A DNA stretch of 35,928 nucleotides from positions 1-35,928 of the forward strand of contig CAJQHZ010000053.1 of NCBI GenBank assembly GCA_905478295.1, read 5' to 3'. Of this stretch, positions 1 to 8,805 are shown piece after piece. The position numbers and the translations under genes are program-made. The notes under the pieces are model-generated. The model did not search any database. It worked only from the letters and a program-made list of their open reading frames with translations, and was not told the DNA's origin. Source of the DNA: an uncultured Flavobacteriales bacterium. GTDB lineage: Bacteria > Bacteroidota > Bacteroidia > Flavobacteriales > Schleiferiaceae. Every line of letters starts with the position of its first letter. Within the stretch, counting starts at the first letter, position 1.

Positions 1-427
1 CACAACCTAATTCGCGTACAGCAAAGCTCAGCTCTGGTGTTGGGCGCAATTCTTCAAATAAATAGGTGTGTACACCATTGGCGCTCAATACTTCGGCAAC
101 CTTGCGTGCAAAAGACTGAGAGTTGTTTCTACTGTCGAAAGCGATGGCTGCTTTTAAAGGCTTCCCATTAAAAAAAGTTTTCGCATAGGCCGCCAATCCT
201 TGCGTGGCTAAACCTAAGGTGTAAGGATTGATACGGTTAGTTCCCACGCCCATGATGCCGCGCATACCACCTGTACCAAAGTCTAAATCTTTATAAAACG
301 GCTCAATCAAAGCATCACCACCTTGATCCAAAAGTTCCTGAGCTTCGGCACGCGTTTTAGCATCAAATAAATCAGAGGCCCACAAGGTGGCGTTATTGGT
401 AGCAATCGAAAGAACGTCAGCGCTCAT
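1..427 (-). CDS. Phosphoglucomutase/phosphomannomutase, N-terminal part
   Basis: The first 142 residues of an alpha-D-phosphohexomutase; the gene runs off the left edge of the window. These enzymes interconvert hexose 1- and 6-phosphates and feed cell-wall sugar synthesis and glycogen metabolism. The N-terminal region carries the family's typical stretch DFGTGGMRGIMGVGTNRIN (about residues 49-67), followed by a segment resembling the start of domain I (AIAFDSRNNS). The phosphoserine loop and the other domains lie outside the window, so the substrate (glucose or mannose) cannot be decided. The ATG at 425-427 is the first in frame and the alignment to the family begins a few residues later. It lies downstream of htpG on the same strand but is separated from it by a strong terminator. 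Confidence 0.85.
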   Translation of the reverse strand, partial: MSADVLSIATNNATLWASDLFDAKTRAEAQELLDQGGDALIEPFYKDLDFGTGGMRGIMGVGTNRINPYTLGLATQGLAAYAKTFFNGKPLKAAIAFDSRNNSQSFARKVAEVLSANGVHTYLFEELRPTPELSFAVRELGC

Positions 428-466
428 AGATGTCAATGTTTTTTGTGAATGGTGAAAATACAAAAA

Positions 467-482
467 GGGGGCCGGAGCCCCC
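467..482 (-). terminator. Rho-independent terminator of htpG
   Basis: On the minus strand the sequence folds into a perfect 6-bp GC stem (GGGGGC/GCCCCC) with a TCCG tetraloop, followed directly by five T residues (plus-strand A run at 462-466). It lies about 50 nt downstream of the htpG stop and 40 nt upstream of the mutase start, so it ends htpG transcription and implies that the mutase has its own promoter or depends on read-through. Confidence 0.85.
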
Positions 483-487
483 TTGAC

Positions 488-506
488 ATTCCTAAAACAT
501 AGGAAT
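488..506 (-). repeat. 7-bp inverted repeat in the htpG 3' region
   Basis: ATTCCTA, a 5-nt loop and TAGGAAT form an AT-rich hairpin between the htpG stop codon and its GC-rich terminator. It has no U tract of its own. It could be a 3' mRNA stabilising hairpin; its function is not shown by the sequence. Confidence 0.5.
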
Positions 507-530
507 ATTTAATCAACAAGTAACAAACCG

Positions 531-2420
531 TTATTCGTTACCTAACATCTCGTAAGAACGCGCGATAAACGCCGTTAATTCCTCACCGTGCAATAAGTTT
601 TGCTGAAGCTTCGCTAGATCAAGCGCTTGATTCACTGCCGAACTGCGCGCCTCATCATCTTCCGTATCAAGAATCTTCGAAGCCAATGGATGGTTTGCGT
701 TTACGATAAGATCATACATGTCTGGGAAATCACCCATACCCATCATTCCGCCACCACCGGTCATTTGCATTTCTTTCATACGACGCATGAATTCTGGAAC
801 GGTAATCACTAATGGCGCTTCCGTAGAATCCATATCCTCTAGTTTTAAGGTGAACTTTTCTGTTGGCACTATAGTTTCTAGACGGGTTTTAAGCTCCTCT
901 TTTTGCTTGTCGCTTAATTTTGCCACACGCGTTTCGTCCTTCTTAATCAGGTTGTCAATCAGATCAGAATCTACACGGGCAAACGTGGTGTTTTCATGCT
1001 CTTGCTCTAATTTCTGGAGCAAGTGGCTTGTTAACGGCGAGTCTAGAAGTAAAACGCTGTATCCTTTTGCCTTTGCATTTTGGATGTAGCTGTGTTGTGC
1101 ATCTTTGTTTGATGCATAAAGAACGACCGTCTTTTTATCCTTATCTGTTTGGTGCTCTTTGATGGATTCTAGGTACGCTTCAAACGTATGAAGTCCACCG
1201 TCGGTATCTGCATACATCGCGAATTTCTTCGCCTTCTCGAAGAATTTATCCTCCGTCAACATCCCGTATTCGATGATGATTTTCATGTCGTTCCATTTCG
1301 ATTCAAAATCGGCACGGTCCTTACGGAACATTTCATCGAGTTTATCTGCAACTTTCTTGGTGATATGAGAAGCAATCTTCTTCACATTACCGTCCGCTTG
1401 CAAGTAAGATCTACTAACATTAAGTGGAATATCCGGCGAGTCGATGACACCGTGAAGTAGAGTCAAGAAATCAGGGACAATTCCTTCCACGCTGTCCGTA
1501 ACGAACACCTGCTTCTGGAACAACTGAATCTTATTGCGTTGCGGTTCAACGTTTGGTTTGATTTTAGGGAAGTACAATACCCCAGTTAAATCAAAAGGAA
1601 AATCTACATTCAAATGGATATTGAATAAGGGTTCCTCAAAGCTTGTAGGGTAAAGCTCTTTATAGAAAGATTTGTAGTCTTCATCTGTTAGGTCCGCTGG
1701 TTTACGCACCCATGCAGGGTTAGGGTTATTAATGGTATTCGGGACTTTGCGAGTCTCCCATTTTGCATCTTCACCTTCGGCCGCAGCGTTGTAGCTTTCG
1801 TCCTTCTCGCCAAACTCAATGGAGATCGGCATGAACTTCGCGTATTTGCTGAGCAGTTCGTTGATTTTGCTTTCCTCTAAGAAATCTTCGCTATCGTCTG
1901 CTATATGGAGTTTAATCTCCGTACCGCGGTCTTCTTTTTCTATGGTATTAAGCTCAAACTCCGGATTACCATCACATATCCATTGCACTGCAGCCGCATC
2001 TTTGTGCGATTTTGTCAGGATTTCAACCTTCTTAGCTACCATAAAGGCAGAGTAGAAGCCAAGTCCGAAGTGTCCAATCAAATCAGCACCTTCCATTTTG
2101 CCTTCATATTCTTTCACGAATTCCTCTGCGCCAGAGAAAGCAACTTGGTTAATGTATTTGTCAATTTCCTCAGCAGTCATACCGATACCACGGTCGATGA
2201 TGCTCAAGGTTTTTGCCTTTTTATCCAATTTAACATGAATGGTCAAATCACCGAGCTCACCTTTGGTTTCACCTAAATTGGTCAATGTTTTCAGCTTCTG
2301 CGTGGCATCCACTGCGTTAGAAACTAATTCACGAAGAAAAATCTCTTGGTCGCTGTATAAGAACTTCTTGATAATAGGGAAGATGTTCTGAGCGGTTACG
2401 TTTATAGATCCTTTTGCCAT
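531..2420 (-). CDS. htpG: Molecular chaperone HtpG (Hsp90)
   Basis: Bacterial Hsp90, a cytosolic ATP-dependent dimeric chaperone that remodels late folding intermediates with DnaK. The 629-residue length fits the family. The GHKL ATPase domain has its signature motifs: ELVSNAVDA (Glu31 catalytic, Asn35 for Mg/ATP), DRGIGM (about 76-81) and GHFGLGFYS (about 116-124). The middle domain contains the conserved stretch PLNVSRSYLQ near 335-345, with the catalytic-loop Arg. The C-terminal dimerisation domain includes a glycine- and methionine-rich tract (about 552-565). The ATG at 2420 gives the standard N-terminus. The gene is monocistronic, with a terminator at 467-482, and is divergent from fabH. 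I saw no clear heat-shock operator in the 144-base upstream gap, so its regulation is unknown. Confidence 0.97.
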   Translation of the reverse strand: MAKGSINVTAQNIFPIIKKFLYSDQEIFLRELVSNAVDATQKLKTLTNLGETKGELGDLTIHVKLDKKAKTLSIIDRGIGMTAEEIDKYINQVAFSGAEEFVKEYEGKMEGADLIGHFGLGFYSAFMVAKKVEILTKSHKDAAAVQWICDGNPEFELNTIEKEDRGTEIKLHIADDSEDFLEESKINELLSKYAKFMPISIEFGEKDESYNAAAEGEDAKWETRKVPNTINNPNPAWVRKPADLTDEDYKSFYKELYPTSFEEPLFNIHLNVDFPFDLTGVLYFPKIKPNVEPQRNKIQLFQKQVFVTDSVEGIVPDFLTLLHGVIDSPDIPLNVSRSYLQADGNVKKIASHITKKVADKLDEMFRKDRADFESKWNDMKIIIEYGMLTEDKFFEKAKKFAMYADTDGGLHTFEAYLESIKEHQTDKDKKTVVLYASNKDAQHSYIQNAKAKGYSVLLLDSPLTSHLLQKLEQEHENTTFARVDSDLIDNLIKKDETRVAKLSDKQKEELKTRLETIVPTEKFTLKLEDMDSTEAPLVITVPEFMRRMKEMQMTGGGGMMGMGDFPDMYDLIVNANHPLASKILDTEDDEARSSAVNQALDLAKLQQNLLHGEELTAFIARSYEMLGNE

Positions 2421-2564
2421 TTTATAGAATTATTAGGTTTCTGCTACTACTTCAACACTCGTGCCATGTGCCATGGCGGTAATTTTGTGTGACAAGGTGT
2501 CCACATTGGTGCCAATTTTACTTTATCTTTTGACCAAAGCAACCTAATCACAAGACAACCTATC

Positions 2565-3569
2565 ATGCATACAGCGAAAATTTCAGGAACTGGCCATTAT
2601 GTGCCCGAACGTATCGTTACTAATGAATACCTCAGTACCCTTATGGACACTAACGACGAGTGGATTACGGAAAGAACCGGTATCCGCGAACGTCGCTGGG
2701 TAGAAGAAGGTGATGGCAACACTGCTGCCACTATGGGCATTAAAGCGGCGCGCAATGCTATAAAAGCGGCGGGACTCGAGGGTTCTGATATTGGACATAT
2801 CGTATTTGCGACCATTTCTCCAGATTATTACTTTCCAGGATGTGGTGTACAAGTGCAGGAAGCCCTAGGGATTCATACGGCTGGAGCGATAGACGTTCGT
2901 AATGCTTGTTCTGGGTTTATTTATGCCATGAGCGTCGGGAATGCTTTCGTTCAAACCGGAATGTATGAACATGTATTAGTAGTGGCATCAGAGCTGCAAA
3001 GTCCTTTCTTAGATAAATCTACAGAAGGGCGAGGGGTAACGGTAATCTTTGGCGATGGTGCAGGTGCAGTTGTACTCTCTCGCGCCAAAGCGGATGAAGC
3101 GGGTATTAAAAGTTGCCACATGCACAGTGAAGGTAAACACAAAGAAGAGTTGACGATGAAAGGGTTCGGCACGCAGCATTGGGTCGGTGAATTGCTCGAA
3201 AACGGTGTGGATCCAGAGATTCATTATCCACAGATGAATGGGAACTTTGTTTTTAAAAATGCCGTTGTTCGTTTCGGCGAAGTGATTGGTGAGGCCCTTG
3301 AAAAAAACGGGCTAACTCCCGATCAAATCGATTGCTTAATACCCCATCAAGCCAATCTTCGTATTGCACAATTCATTCAAAAGCGCATGGGACTCCGCGA
3401 CGACCAAGTCTTTAACAACATCCAGAAATATGGAAATACTACTGGGGCGTCGATTGCTATAGCACTTTCAGAGGCGGTAGATGAAGGCGCTGTTAAACGC
3501 GGTGATACGGTATGTTTAGCAGCCTTTGGAGCAGGATTTACCTGGGGATCTGTCTTACTGACGTACTAA
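2565..3569 (+). CDS. fabH: 3-oxoacyl-ACP synthase III (KAS III, FabH family)
   Basis: Condenses an acyl-CoA starter with malonyl-ACP to begin fatty acid synthesis. The full Cys-His-Asn triad is visible: Cys115 in NACSGF, His261 in HQANLRI and Asn291 in GNTTGAS. The GFGAGF-type glycine loop is present as AFGAGFTWGS at the C-terminus. At 334 residues it is slightly longer than Escherichia coli FabH (about 317). Bacteroidota usually encode more than one KAS III, and the canonical copy usually sits with plsX/rpmF. This isolated copy may therefore be a paralogue with a different starter preference. The stop codon at 3567-3569 abuts the stop of the convergent DUF4249 gene with no spacer. Confidence 0.9.
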   Translation: MHTAKISGTGHYVPERIVTNEYLSTLMDTNDEWITERTGIRERRWVEEGDGNTAATMGIKAARNAIKAAGLEGSDIGHIVFATISPDYYFPGCGVQVQEALGIHTAGAIDVRNACSGFIYAMSVGNAFVQTGMYEHVLVVASELQSPFLDKSTEGRGVTVIFGDGAGAVVLSRAKADEAGIKSCHMHSEGKHKEELTMKGFGTQHWVGELLENGVDPEIHYPQMNGNFVFKNAVVRFGEVIGEALEKNGLTPDQIDCLIPHQANLRIAQFIQKRMGLRDDQVFNNIQKYGNTTGASIAIALSEAVDEGAVKRGDTVCLAAFGAGFTWGSVLLTY

Positions 3570-4454
3570 TTACTTATAAAAGCGTTTGGTCGTACTTACA
3601 CCAAAGCAGCCCATGTTATTACTCATGTTGGAATACAACACGACAGGCTCAGCAAATGGGTTGCCGTTCGCGTTGTCGTAGGCCGCATAGCTTTTATAGA
3701 ATAAATACATTTCTTCACTTAATGCACTGACTTTGACTCGATATTCATGAAGCATGGCAAAGTCGATGGGGTTTATTCCTGTTGCTGCTGAAAACTTAAT
3801 GTTTCTATCGAGACCATCTTCAGAGAGGAGTAATGCACTTTCATTACCATAAAGAGGTGTACTATTTGGGTATTCAGTTTCCCAATATAGACTGTAATAT
3901 TCGGAGGTATCTTGTCCTAATAAGGCAGTCCTGAAGTGAACATCAATGGATACAATGTAATGTTGATTTACACCAGGGATATCTTCGAGTGTAACAATAA
4001 GTTCATCGGAAATCTCACCATAAAGTTGAGTTGCGCCATAGTTTAATTCAAGCGAGACTTGGGGAGCCGATGGAAATACCTGAGTTGCGCTAACAGAAGT
4101 AAAATCGGGGTGATTGACGGTGAAAACTAGCGAATCGGTTGGTGCGCCGAAACGGTCTGGTAAGAGTTCCGTATAGCGTTCGTATTGATCCATAGTAGAC
4201 CAATTATAGGTCGTTGTGCCCACGTTTAAAACACACTCTGCATTAAACACAGTCTTACTTTGAACTGTATCATAGATGCCTTTCGATGAGGAAACAATGG
4301 CAGTGATATTACTGTCTCGAGAATCCAAGAATAGACTTGCGGCCAGCTGGCTTTCGTGCGGCGGTAGATCAATATCACGTACCACGCCGTTGACTAAATT
4401 ATCGCAGCTTGTGAGAAGGAGTGTGGCCGAAAAAAGAAGTAGTAATGCTCTCAT
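3570..4454 (-). CDS. DUF4249-type outer membrane lipoprotein
   Basis: A 294-residue lipoprotein with a signal peptide ending in LLLTSC (Cys17 predicted to be lipidated). The beta-rich body has the pattern of the DUF4249 family, including the opening part that asks for a mature N-terminus like LPPHESQLAASLF and a central Ig-like strand region. In Bacteroidota this family is almost always encoded next to a TonB-dependent receptor, as here: its ATG lies only 3 nt beyond the receptor's stop codon. By analogy it may sit on the cell surface as the receptor's partner for substrate capture, but neither substrate nor mechanism is established. It is the last gene of the minus-strand run beginning at hutI. 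No terminator separates it from convergent fabH. Confidence 0.8.
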   Translation of the reverse strand: MRALLLLFSATLLLTSCDNLVNGVVRDIDLPPHESQLAASLFLDSRDSNITAIVSSSKGIYDTVQSKTVFNAECVLNVGTTTYNWSTMDQYERYTELLPDRFGAPTDSLVFTVNHPDFTSVSATQVFPSAPQVSLELNYGATQLYGEISDELIVTLEDIPGVNQHYIVSIDVHFRTALLGQDTSEYYSLYWETEYPNSTPLYGNESALLLSEDGLDRNIKFSAATGINPIDFAMLHEYRVKVSALSEEMYLFYKSYAAYDNANGNPFAEPVVLYSNMSNNMGCFGVSTTKRFYK

Positions 4455-4457
4455 GGC

Positions 4458-6851
4458 TTAAAATTTTATGCGGTAAGCAACACTGGGAATAAGCGGGAAC
4501 AAGCCGTACTCTCGAAGGCCAGGATTTCCATTATCGTCCGTTGCGGTTTCAATAAAAAATGGATTCAAATTATTGTACGTGTTGTAGGTGCTAAATACCC
4601 ACCAGCGATCGTAATTCTTTTTTTCCTTTTTAAAACTTAGACTTATATCAAGTCTGTGATACGGGCTCATGCGGTACGCGTTTTTATCTGACGGGCGGTC
4701 TACAAGTGCGCGCGCGCCGTCCCACCAAGAAAGTCCATCCGGTAAGCCCGTATAATAAGAGTACTCTGGCAGGGTAACGGCACGTCCGGTACCGTATACC
4801 CAAGCACCGCTGAAACTGATATTATCCGTGAAGTCGTGGCTTGCCACGACGGATATATCGTGTCGTCGGTCGTAGGTGAAGAAATAGCGTTCTCCGCCAT
4901 TGATATCATCAAACTGGCGGTAACTCCAACTTAATGTATAACCAATCCATCCCGTGGTCCGGCCGCTTTTACGTTGCGCAAAAAGTTCCATACCATAGCT
5001 CTCACCTGAACCTTGACTAATTTTATCCTCCCACGTATCGTTATCCAAAGAGAATAAAAAGGAAGCACCTTCTTTATAACTGACTAGGTTATCCATGGTT
5101 TTGTAGTAGCCTTCCACACTGAATTCATACGGTCCAATGCTTTTCGCGAGGCCTGCAGCAATTTGTTGCGAAGTCTGAGGCTTTATGTTCGCAGTTGACG
5201 GTACCCATAAATCAGTGGGAAGCCCAATTCCTTCATTCGTCAGTAGATTGACGAATTGCATCATCTCAGCATAGGATGCTTTGAATGCCAATCCTCCAGG
5301 AAGACTGTAATTCATACCAAATCGAGGTTGTAGACTATGGTAACTCTCGCCCTGAACAAACAGATTTGCAAAATGTAATCCACCATTCATCTTTAAGTTT
5401 TCATTTACTTTCCATTCGTCTTCGATGAAGGCATAAACTTCGTCAGAGTAAACAGCATCACCACCAATGGTGGTGTCTAAATTAAAGCCACCCGACTGAA
5501 ATTCCAGGTTGGTTGCGCCAGGAGAGAATGTGTGGTTGGTGTAATTCGCTCCATATCTGATGTAATGACGAGGGTTCAAGGCGAAGTCGAAATCAATTCT
5601 CGCGCCATAATCTTCAATACCGGAAAAATAAAGTCCGGCAAAACGCTCGTCGCTCATGCCTGTTGTATCGGGAAAGTTGGGATAGGCCAGTTCTTCACTT
5701 ATGGCTCTTGTGTTAAATACATATTGACTTCGGGTCGCAGTGACATTAGAGAAAAGTTTAGGTGACCATTGGTGATTCCAGCGCGCTGCCGTAATGCTAT
5801 TGCGCCAATCCAGTCCGAAGTCAATACTGCTTTCGCTTCGTTCCGTGCCGTTTTCGTAGGTGTCTCTTGACCTTAAGCCGAAGTCATCTTTGCCTTGGAA
5901 GTGGCTGAGATAGAAGCGATCATACTGCCCTAATTTATAGTTCACCTTACCGTTCATGTCATAAAAATAGTAACGAGGCGATACATTTAAATTGGGATCT
6001 TGATTGTTTAGATTGGTAATAAATGGCTTAGCCAGGACATCTATATAGGTGCGTCTGGCCGAAAGCATAAAGCTCGATTTATCTTTAATCAATGGACCTT
6101 CTACTGTCATTTTCGACGCAATCAAGCTAACGGTGGCGTCGCCATGGAACTCTTTCATATTCCCTTCCTTCATATTCACCTCTAACACAGAAGAAAGTCT
6201 TCCCCCATAACGTGCTGGAAAACCGCCTTTAGTGATGCTTACATTCGAGATTGCGTCAGCGTTAAAAACGGAGAAAAATCCGAATAAGTGGTTGACATTG
6301 TATAGCGGAACTCCATCCAAAAGAATGAGGTTCTGATCGGGCGATCCACCTCTCACATACAGTCCTGATGTGCCTTCGCCGCCACTTTGTACACCTGGTA
6401 GCAGTTGCAAGGTTTTCATGATGTCAACTTCGCCCATGATGGCGGGTAGTGATTTAAGTTGCTTGATGGGGACCTCCATCTTCGACATTTGTACTTGGTC
6501 CTCTATTTTAACGCTACCGCTAGCGACTACATCCACCTCATTAAGTACATTCTCCGCGGCAATCATTTGGAAGTTCATATCTGTATTTGACTGCAGATTA
6601 ACTTCAAAATTTTGCGTGGCGTAGCCTAAGTATTGAAGTTGAATAATGTGCTTCCCAGAGGGAAGGGTCAATGAAAAAAAACCGTAACCATTCGTTGATG
6701 TTCCGACACGTGCATCCGGTGACCAGATATTAGCTGCTACTAAAGCTTCACCGTTTGCATCATCGCTAATGTAGCCGCTAATGGTAAATCGGTTTTGTGC
6801 GAAGCTTGAAAGTGAGCCTAATACGAAAGCGAGTATAAAAAGATTCTTCAT
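4458..6851 (-). CDS. TonB-dependent receptor with CarboxypepD_reg-like N-terminal domain
   Basis: Outer membrane active transporter of about 797 residues. In order: signal peptide (MKNLFILAFVLGSLSSFAQ), a carboxypeptidase-regulatory-like Ig domain typical of Bacteroidota receptors (about 20-105), a plug domain (about 115-230, with GGEGTSGLYVRGGSPDQNLI as the plug core), then a 22-strand barrel ending in the aromatic-terminated YRIKF. An open frame extends 16 codons upstream, but the ATG at 6849-6851 places the signal peptide exactly at the N-terminus and is preferred. It follows the formimidoyltransferase gene by 56 nt on the same strand and is coupled to the DUF4249 lipoprotein. The substrate is unknown. 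The position suggests, without proving, a link to histidine or amino acid nutrition. Confidence 0.9.
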   Translation of the reverse strand: MKNLFILAFVLGSLSSFAQNRFTISGYISDDANGEALVAANIWSPDARVGTSTNGYGFFSLTLPSGKHIIQLQYLGYATQNFEVNLQSNTDMNFQMIAAENVLNEVDVVASGSVKIEDQVQMSKMEVPIKQLKSLPAIMGEVDIMKTLQLLPGVQSGGEGTSGLYVRGGSPDQNLILLDGVPLYNVNHLFGFFSVFNADAISNVSITKGGFPARYGGRLSSVLEVNMKEGNMKEFHGDATVSLIASKMTVEGPLIKDKSSFMLSARRTYIDVLAKPFITNLNNQDPNLNVSPRYYFYDMNGKVNYKLGQYDRFYLSHFQGKDDFGLRSRDTYENGTERSESSIDFGLDWRNSITAARWNHQWSPKLFSNVTATRSQYVFNTRAISEELAYPNFPDTTGMSDERFAGLYFSGIEDYGARIDFDFALNPRHYIRYGANYTNHTFSPGATNLEFQSGGFNLDTTIGGDAVYSDEVYAFIEDEWKVNENLKMNGGLHFANLFVQGESYHSLQPRFGMNYSLPGGLAFKASYAEMMQFVNLLTNEGIGLPTDLWVPSTANIKPQTSQQIAAGLAKSIGPYEFSVEGYYKTMDNLVSYKEGASFLFSLDNDTWEDKISQGSGESYGMELFAQRKSGRTTGWIGYTLSWSYRQFDDINGGERYFFTYDRRHDISVVASHDFTDNISFSGAWVYGTGRAVTLPEYSYYTGLPDGLSWWDGARALVDRPSDKNAYRMSPYHRLDISLSFKKEKKNYDRWWVFSTYNTYNNLNPFFIETATDDNGNPGLREYGLFPLIPSVAYRIKF

Positions 6852-6907
6852 AGTAGTAGTGTTATGCGGGATACACCAATAATTAGACCAATAGTTCATT
6901 CTTGTTA

Positions 6908-7822
6908 CTAGTAAGGTAGTATTCTATCAGGTATCATGGGTTTAAACCTGCCAAGCCCTAAAGTTGATGGTGTACAAACGTTAAATTGATGTTCTGGAAT
7001 ACAACCGATCAATTCACTATCCGGCGCTAAATAGCCTAGTGCCAAAGCCTGTTGCTGCACCGTTTGAAAAACTTCACAAACGCCGGTTTCGAGGGGTTTA
7101 GTAAGATTACAGCTGACTTGGACAACATCAAGGTCCGGAATATACCAACCTATGGATTTGACCCCGGGTAAGCCTCCGTCGCGTTCACGGATGGCACGAG
7201 CGATTTGCTTAGCTGCAACGAGTAATTCGTTTTTACTTCCACCGGATAGATTCACATTAAAAGCAACCATGAGTGGACGAGCGCCCATTGCTGTGGCGCC
7301 ACTTTTTGCGGCTGCGTCCTTCCAAATTTTAGGTCCGACATCTGGAATGTCGCCTTGAGCAAACCGAGAGGGGAGTTGTTCGTATTCGCCCTTGCGCACG
7401 TGCGCTAGATTTCTTCTTGAAGGTTTACGGGCACTGTGTTCGTAGGCGTAGATAGGCAGTCCTTTAGTACCCATGTGTTCAATGAATTGGTCCACAGCTT
7501 TCAAGAATACTGCTTGAAATTTCTCATCATCCAGGAGCACAAACGGACAGACATCTACAGCGCCCATTCGTGGGTGCACGCCACTATGCTTCCGCATATC
7601 GATGTAGGCAAGGGCCGTATCAATCATTTTCTCTGTGGCTTCGAAGACTGCGTGTGCCGGCCCTATGTAGGTGAATACGGTTCTATTTGCACTCAATCCA
7701 GTATCGACGAACCGCAAATCTACTTCGGGTACAGCATGTATGGCCGCACAGATTTTTTCCAGCACATCGGGGTCCGCTGTACTGACATTCGGAATACATT
7801 CTATGCGGTAGTTTTCGGTCAT
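6908..7822 (-). CDS. ftcD: Glutamate formimidoyltransferase (monofunctional)
   Basis: Transfers the formimidoyl group of N-formimidoyl-L-glutamate to tetrahydrofolate, giving glutamate and 5-formimidoyl-THF (last step of one histidine-degradation branch). The 304 residues cover the N- and C-subdomains of the transferase only; the cyclodeaminase domain found in the animal FTCD fusion is absent. The motif HSGVHPRMGAVD contains His83, equivalent to the catalytic His82 described for mammalian FTCD. The N-terminal ECIPNVS is the family opening. The ATG overlaps the hutG stop as ATGA (7819-7822), indicating translational coupling. No cyclodeaminase gene is visible in this window, so the fate of 5-formimidoyl-THF must depend on a gene elsewhere. 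Confidence 0.9.
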   Translation of the reverse strand: MTENYRIECIPNVSTADPDVLEKICAAIHAVPEVDLRFVDTGLSANRTVFTYIGPAHAVFEATEKMIDTALAYIDMRKHSGVHPRMGAVDVCPFVLLDDEKFQAVFLKAVDQFIEHMGTKGLPIYAYEHSARKPSRRNLAHVRKGEYEQLPSRFAQGDIPDVGPKIWKDAAAKSGATAMGARPLMVAFNVNLSGGSKNELLVAAKQIARAIRERDGGLPGVKSIGWYIPDLDVVQVSCNLTKPLETGVCEVFQTVQQQALALGYLAPDSELIGCIPEHQFNVCTPSTLGLGRFKPMIPDRILPY

Positions 7823-8805
7823 TCTTCAAAAATGAAGGCTTTTATGAAGTCTGTGGTAAGCAGCGCTAAGGCACGTCCGGCATGAGCATGATCCATTGGA
7901 TTCGCGATCAGGCCTTCGCAAAGGTGGAAATACAGTGGCTCCGTATCTAATCTGTACAAGAGGCTTCGTACGTATTCCAGAGTAAATCCACTACTACTTT
8001 GGGCACTCGAAGGGAATTGGGCAATCACATCGACATCCAATTCTATTCCATAGCGCTCACCAAGCAGCGATTCAACGCGAATAAGCGTGGCTTCCATGGT
8101 TTCTTCGCCCGAGAGGTAATCTTCATAGCTGAGGTATTCCACTTCGTCGTGATCCTCCATATACTGCCATATGTATTCTGGCGTATAATTCTCTTGCAGT
8201 CCCCACATAAAGTAGGCCCCTAAGGCTCCTTCTTTTTTAGCATATGAAAACCCATTGCCGCTGTGACGTCCCTCCAGTGCACGTAGGTCGGAATGTGCGT
8301 CGATATTCAGGCAATTCACAGCGTTTCCATGCGCTTGAGCCGCGCCTTTAAGACAGCCGTAGCTGTTGTTGTGACCACCTCCAATGACAATAGGAATGGC
8401 GCCTCCGCTTCGAATACGTTCAACTACGGCTTGCACGGTAGCATCAGCTGCCCTGGTGGCCTCACGAAGTGCCTCCACGTTATCATCGTCAATACTTTGC
8501 GTGGGTATGACTGCGCCAAGGATTGCTGTCGAATGTGAAGGGAAAAAGCGGTTGTCTTGAAGGTTGCAGAAGTGTTGAAGAAATGCTTGAAATGCTTTAT
8601 CAGCACCACCTCGTCCTAAGTTCGCACGAACCCCATAGTCTTCTTCAATTCCAACAATAACGAAACGATAGTTTAAAGGCTCATCTGCATTAAAATCGGC
8701 TTCACTGATGGTGGGTAAAATTTGACCCAGCTTCGTTTCACCTTCACGCACGCTGGTGCGGTGCAAGAGGTCCTTTGATGAATAGAATTCTAATACGGTA
8801 CTCAT
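7819..8805 (-). CDS. hutG: Formimidoylglutamase, arginase/ureohydrolase family
   Basis: Predicted to hydrolyse N-formimidoyl-L-glutamate to glutamate and formamide, using a binuclear Mn centre. Metal ligands of the ureohydrolase family are present: His145 in GGGHNNSYG, then Asp169, His171 and Asp173 in NIDAHSDLR, and Asp257/Asp259 in ELDVDV. The 328-residue length fits. It could in principle be another ureohydrolase (agmatinase, arginase), but the neighbours hutI and formimidoyltransferase make the histidine pathway the natural reading. Overlaps hutI upstream and the transferase downstream by 4 nt each. Having this enzyme and the transferase together is biochemically redundant; see findings. 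Confidence 0.85.
   Translation of the reverse strand: MSTVLEFYSSKDLLHRTSVREGETKLGQILPTISEADFNADEPLNYRFVIVGIEEDYGVRANLGRGGADKAFQAFLQHFCNLQDNRFFPSHSTAILGAVIPTQSIDDDNVEALREATRAADATVQAVVERIRSGGAIPIVIGGGHNNSYGCLKGAAQAHGNAVNCLNIDAHSDLRALEGRHSGNGFSYAKKEGALGAYFMWGLQENYTPEYIWQYMEDHDEVEYLSYEDYLSGEETMEATLIRVESLLGERYGIELDVDVIAQFPSSAQSSSGFTLEYVRSLLYRLDTEPLYFHLCEGLIANPMDHAHAGRALALLTTDFIKAFIFEE

Noticed and set aside
627-2276. Several plus-strand open frames of 60-123 codons opposite htpG
   Set aside because: They lie wholly antisense to a fully conserved chaperone gene and show no signal, motif or ribosome site; their reading follows from htpG codon use.
2421-2564. Shared regulatory sites in the htpG/fabH divergent gap
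   Set aside because: Near matches (for example TATCTTTTG at 2524-2532) have wrong spacing inside the box, and no heat-shock inverted repeat was found.
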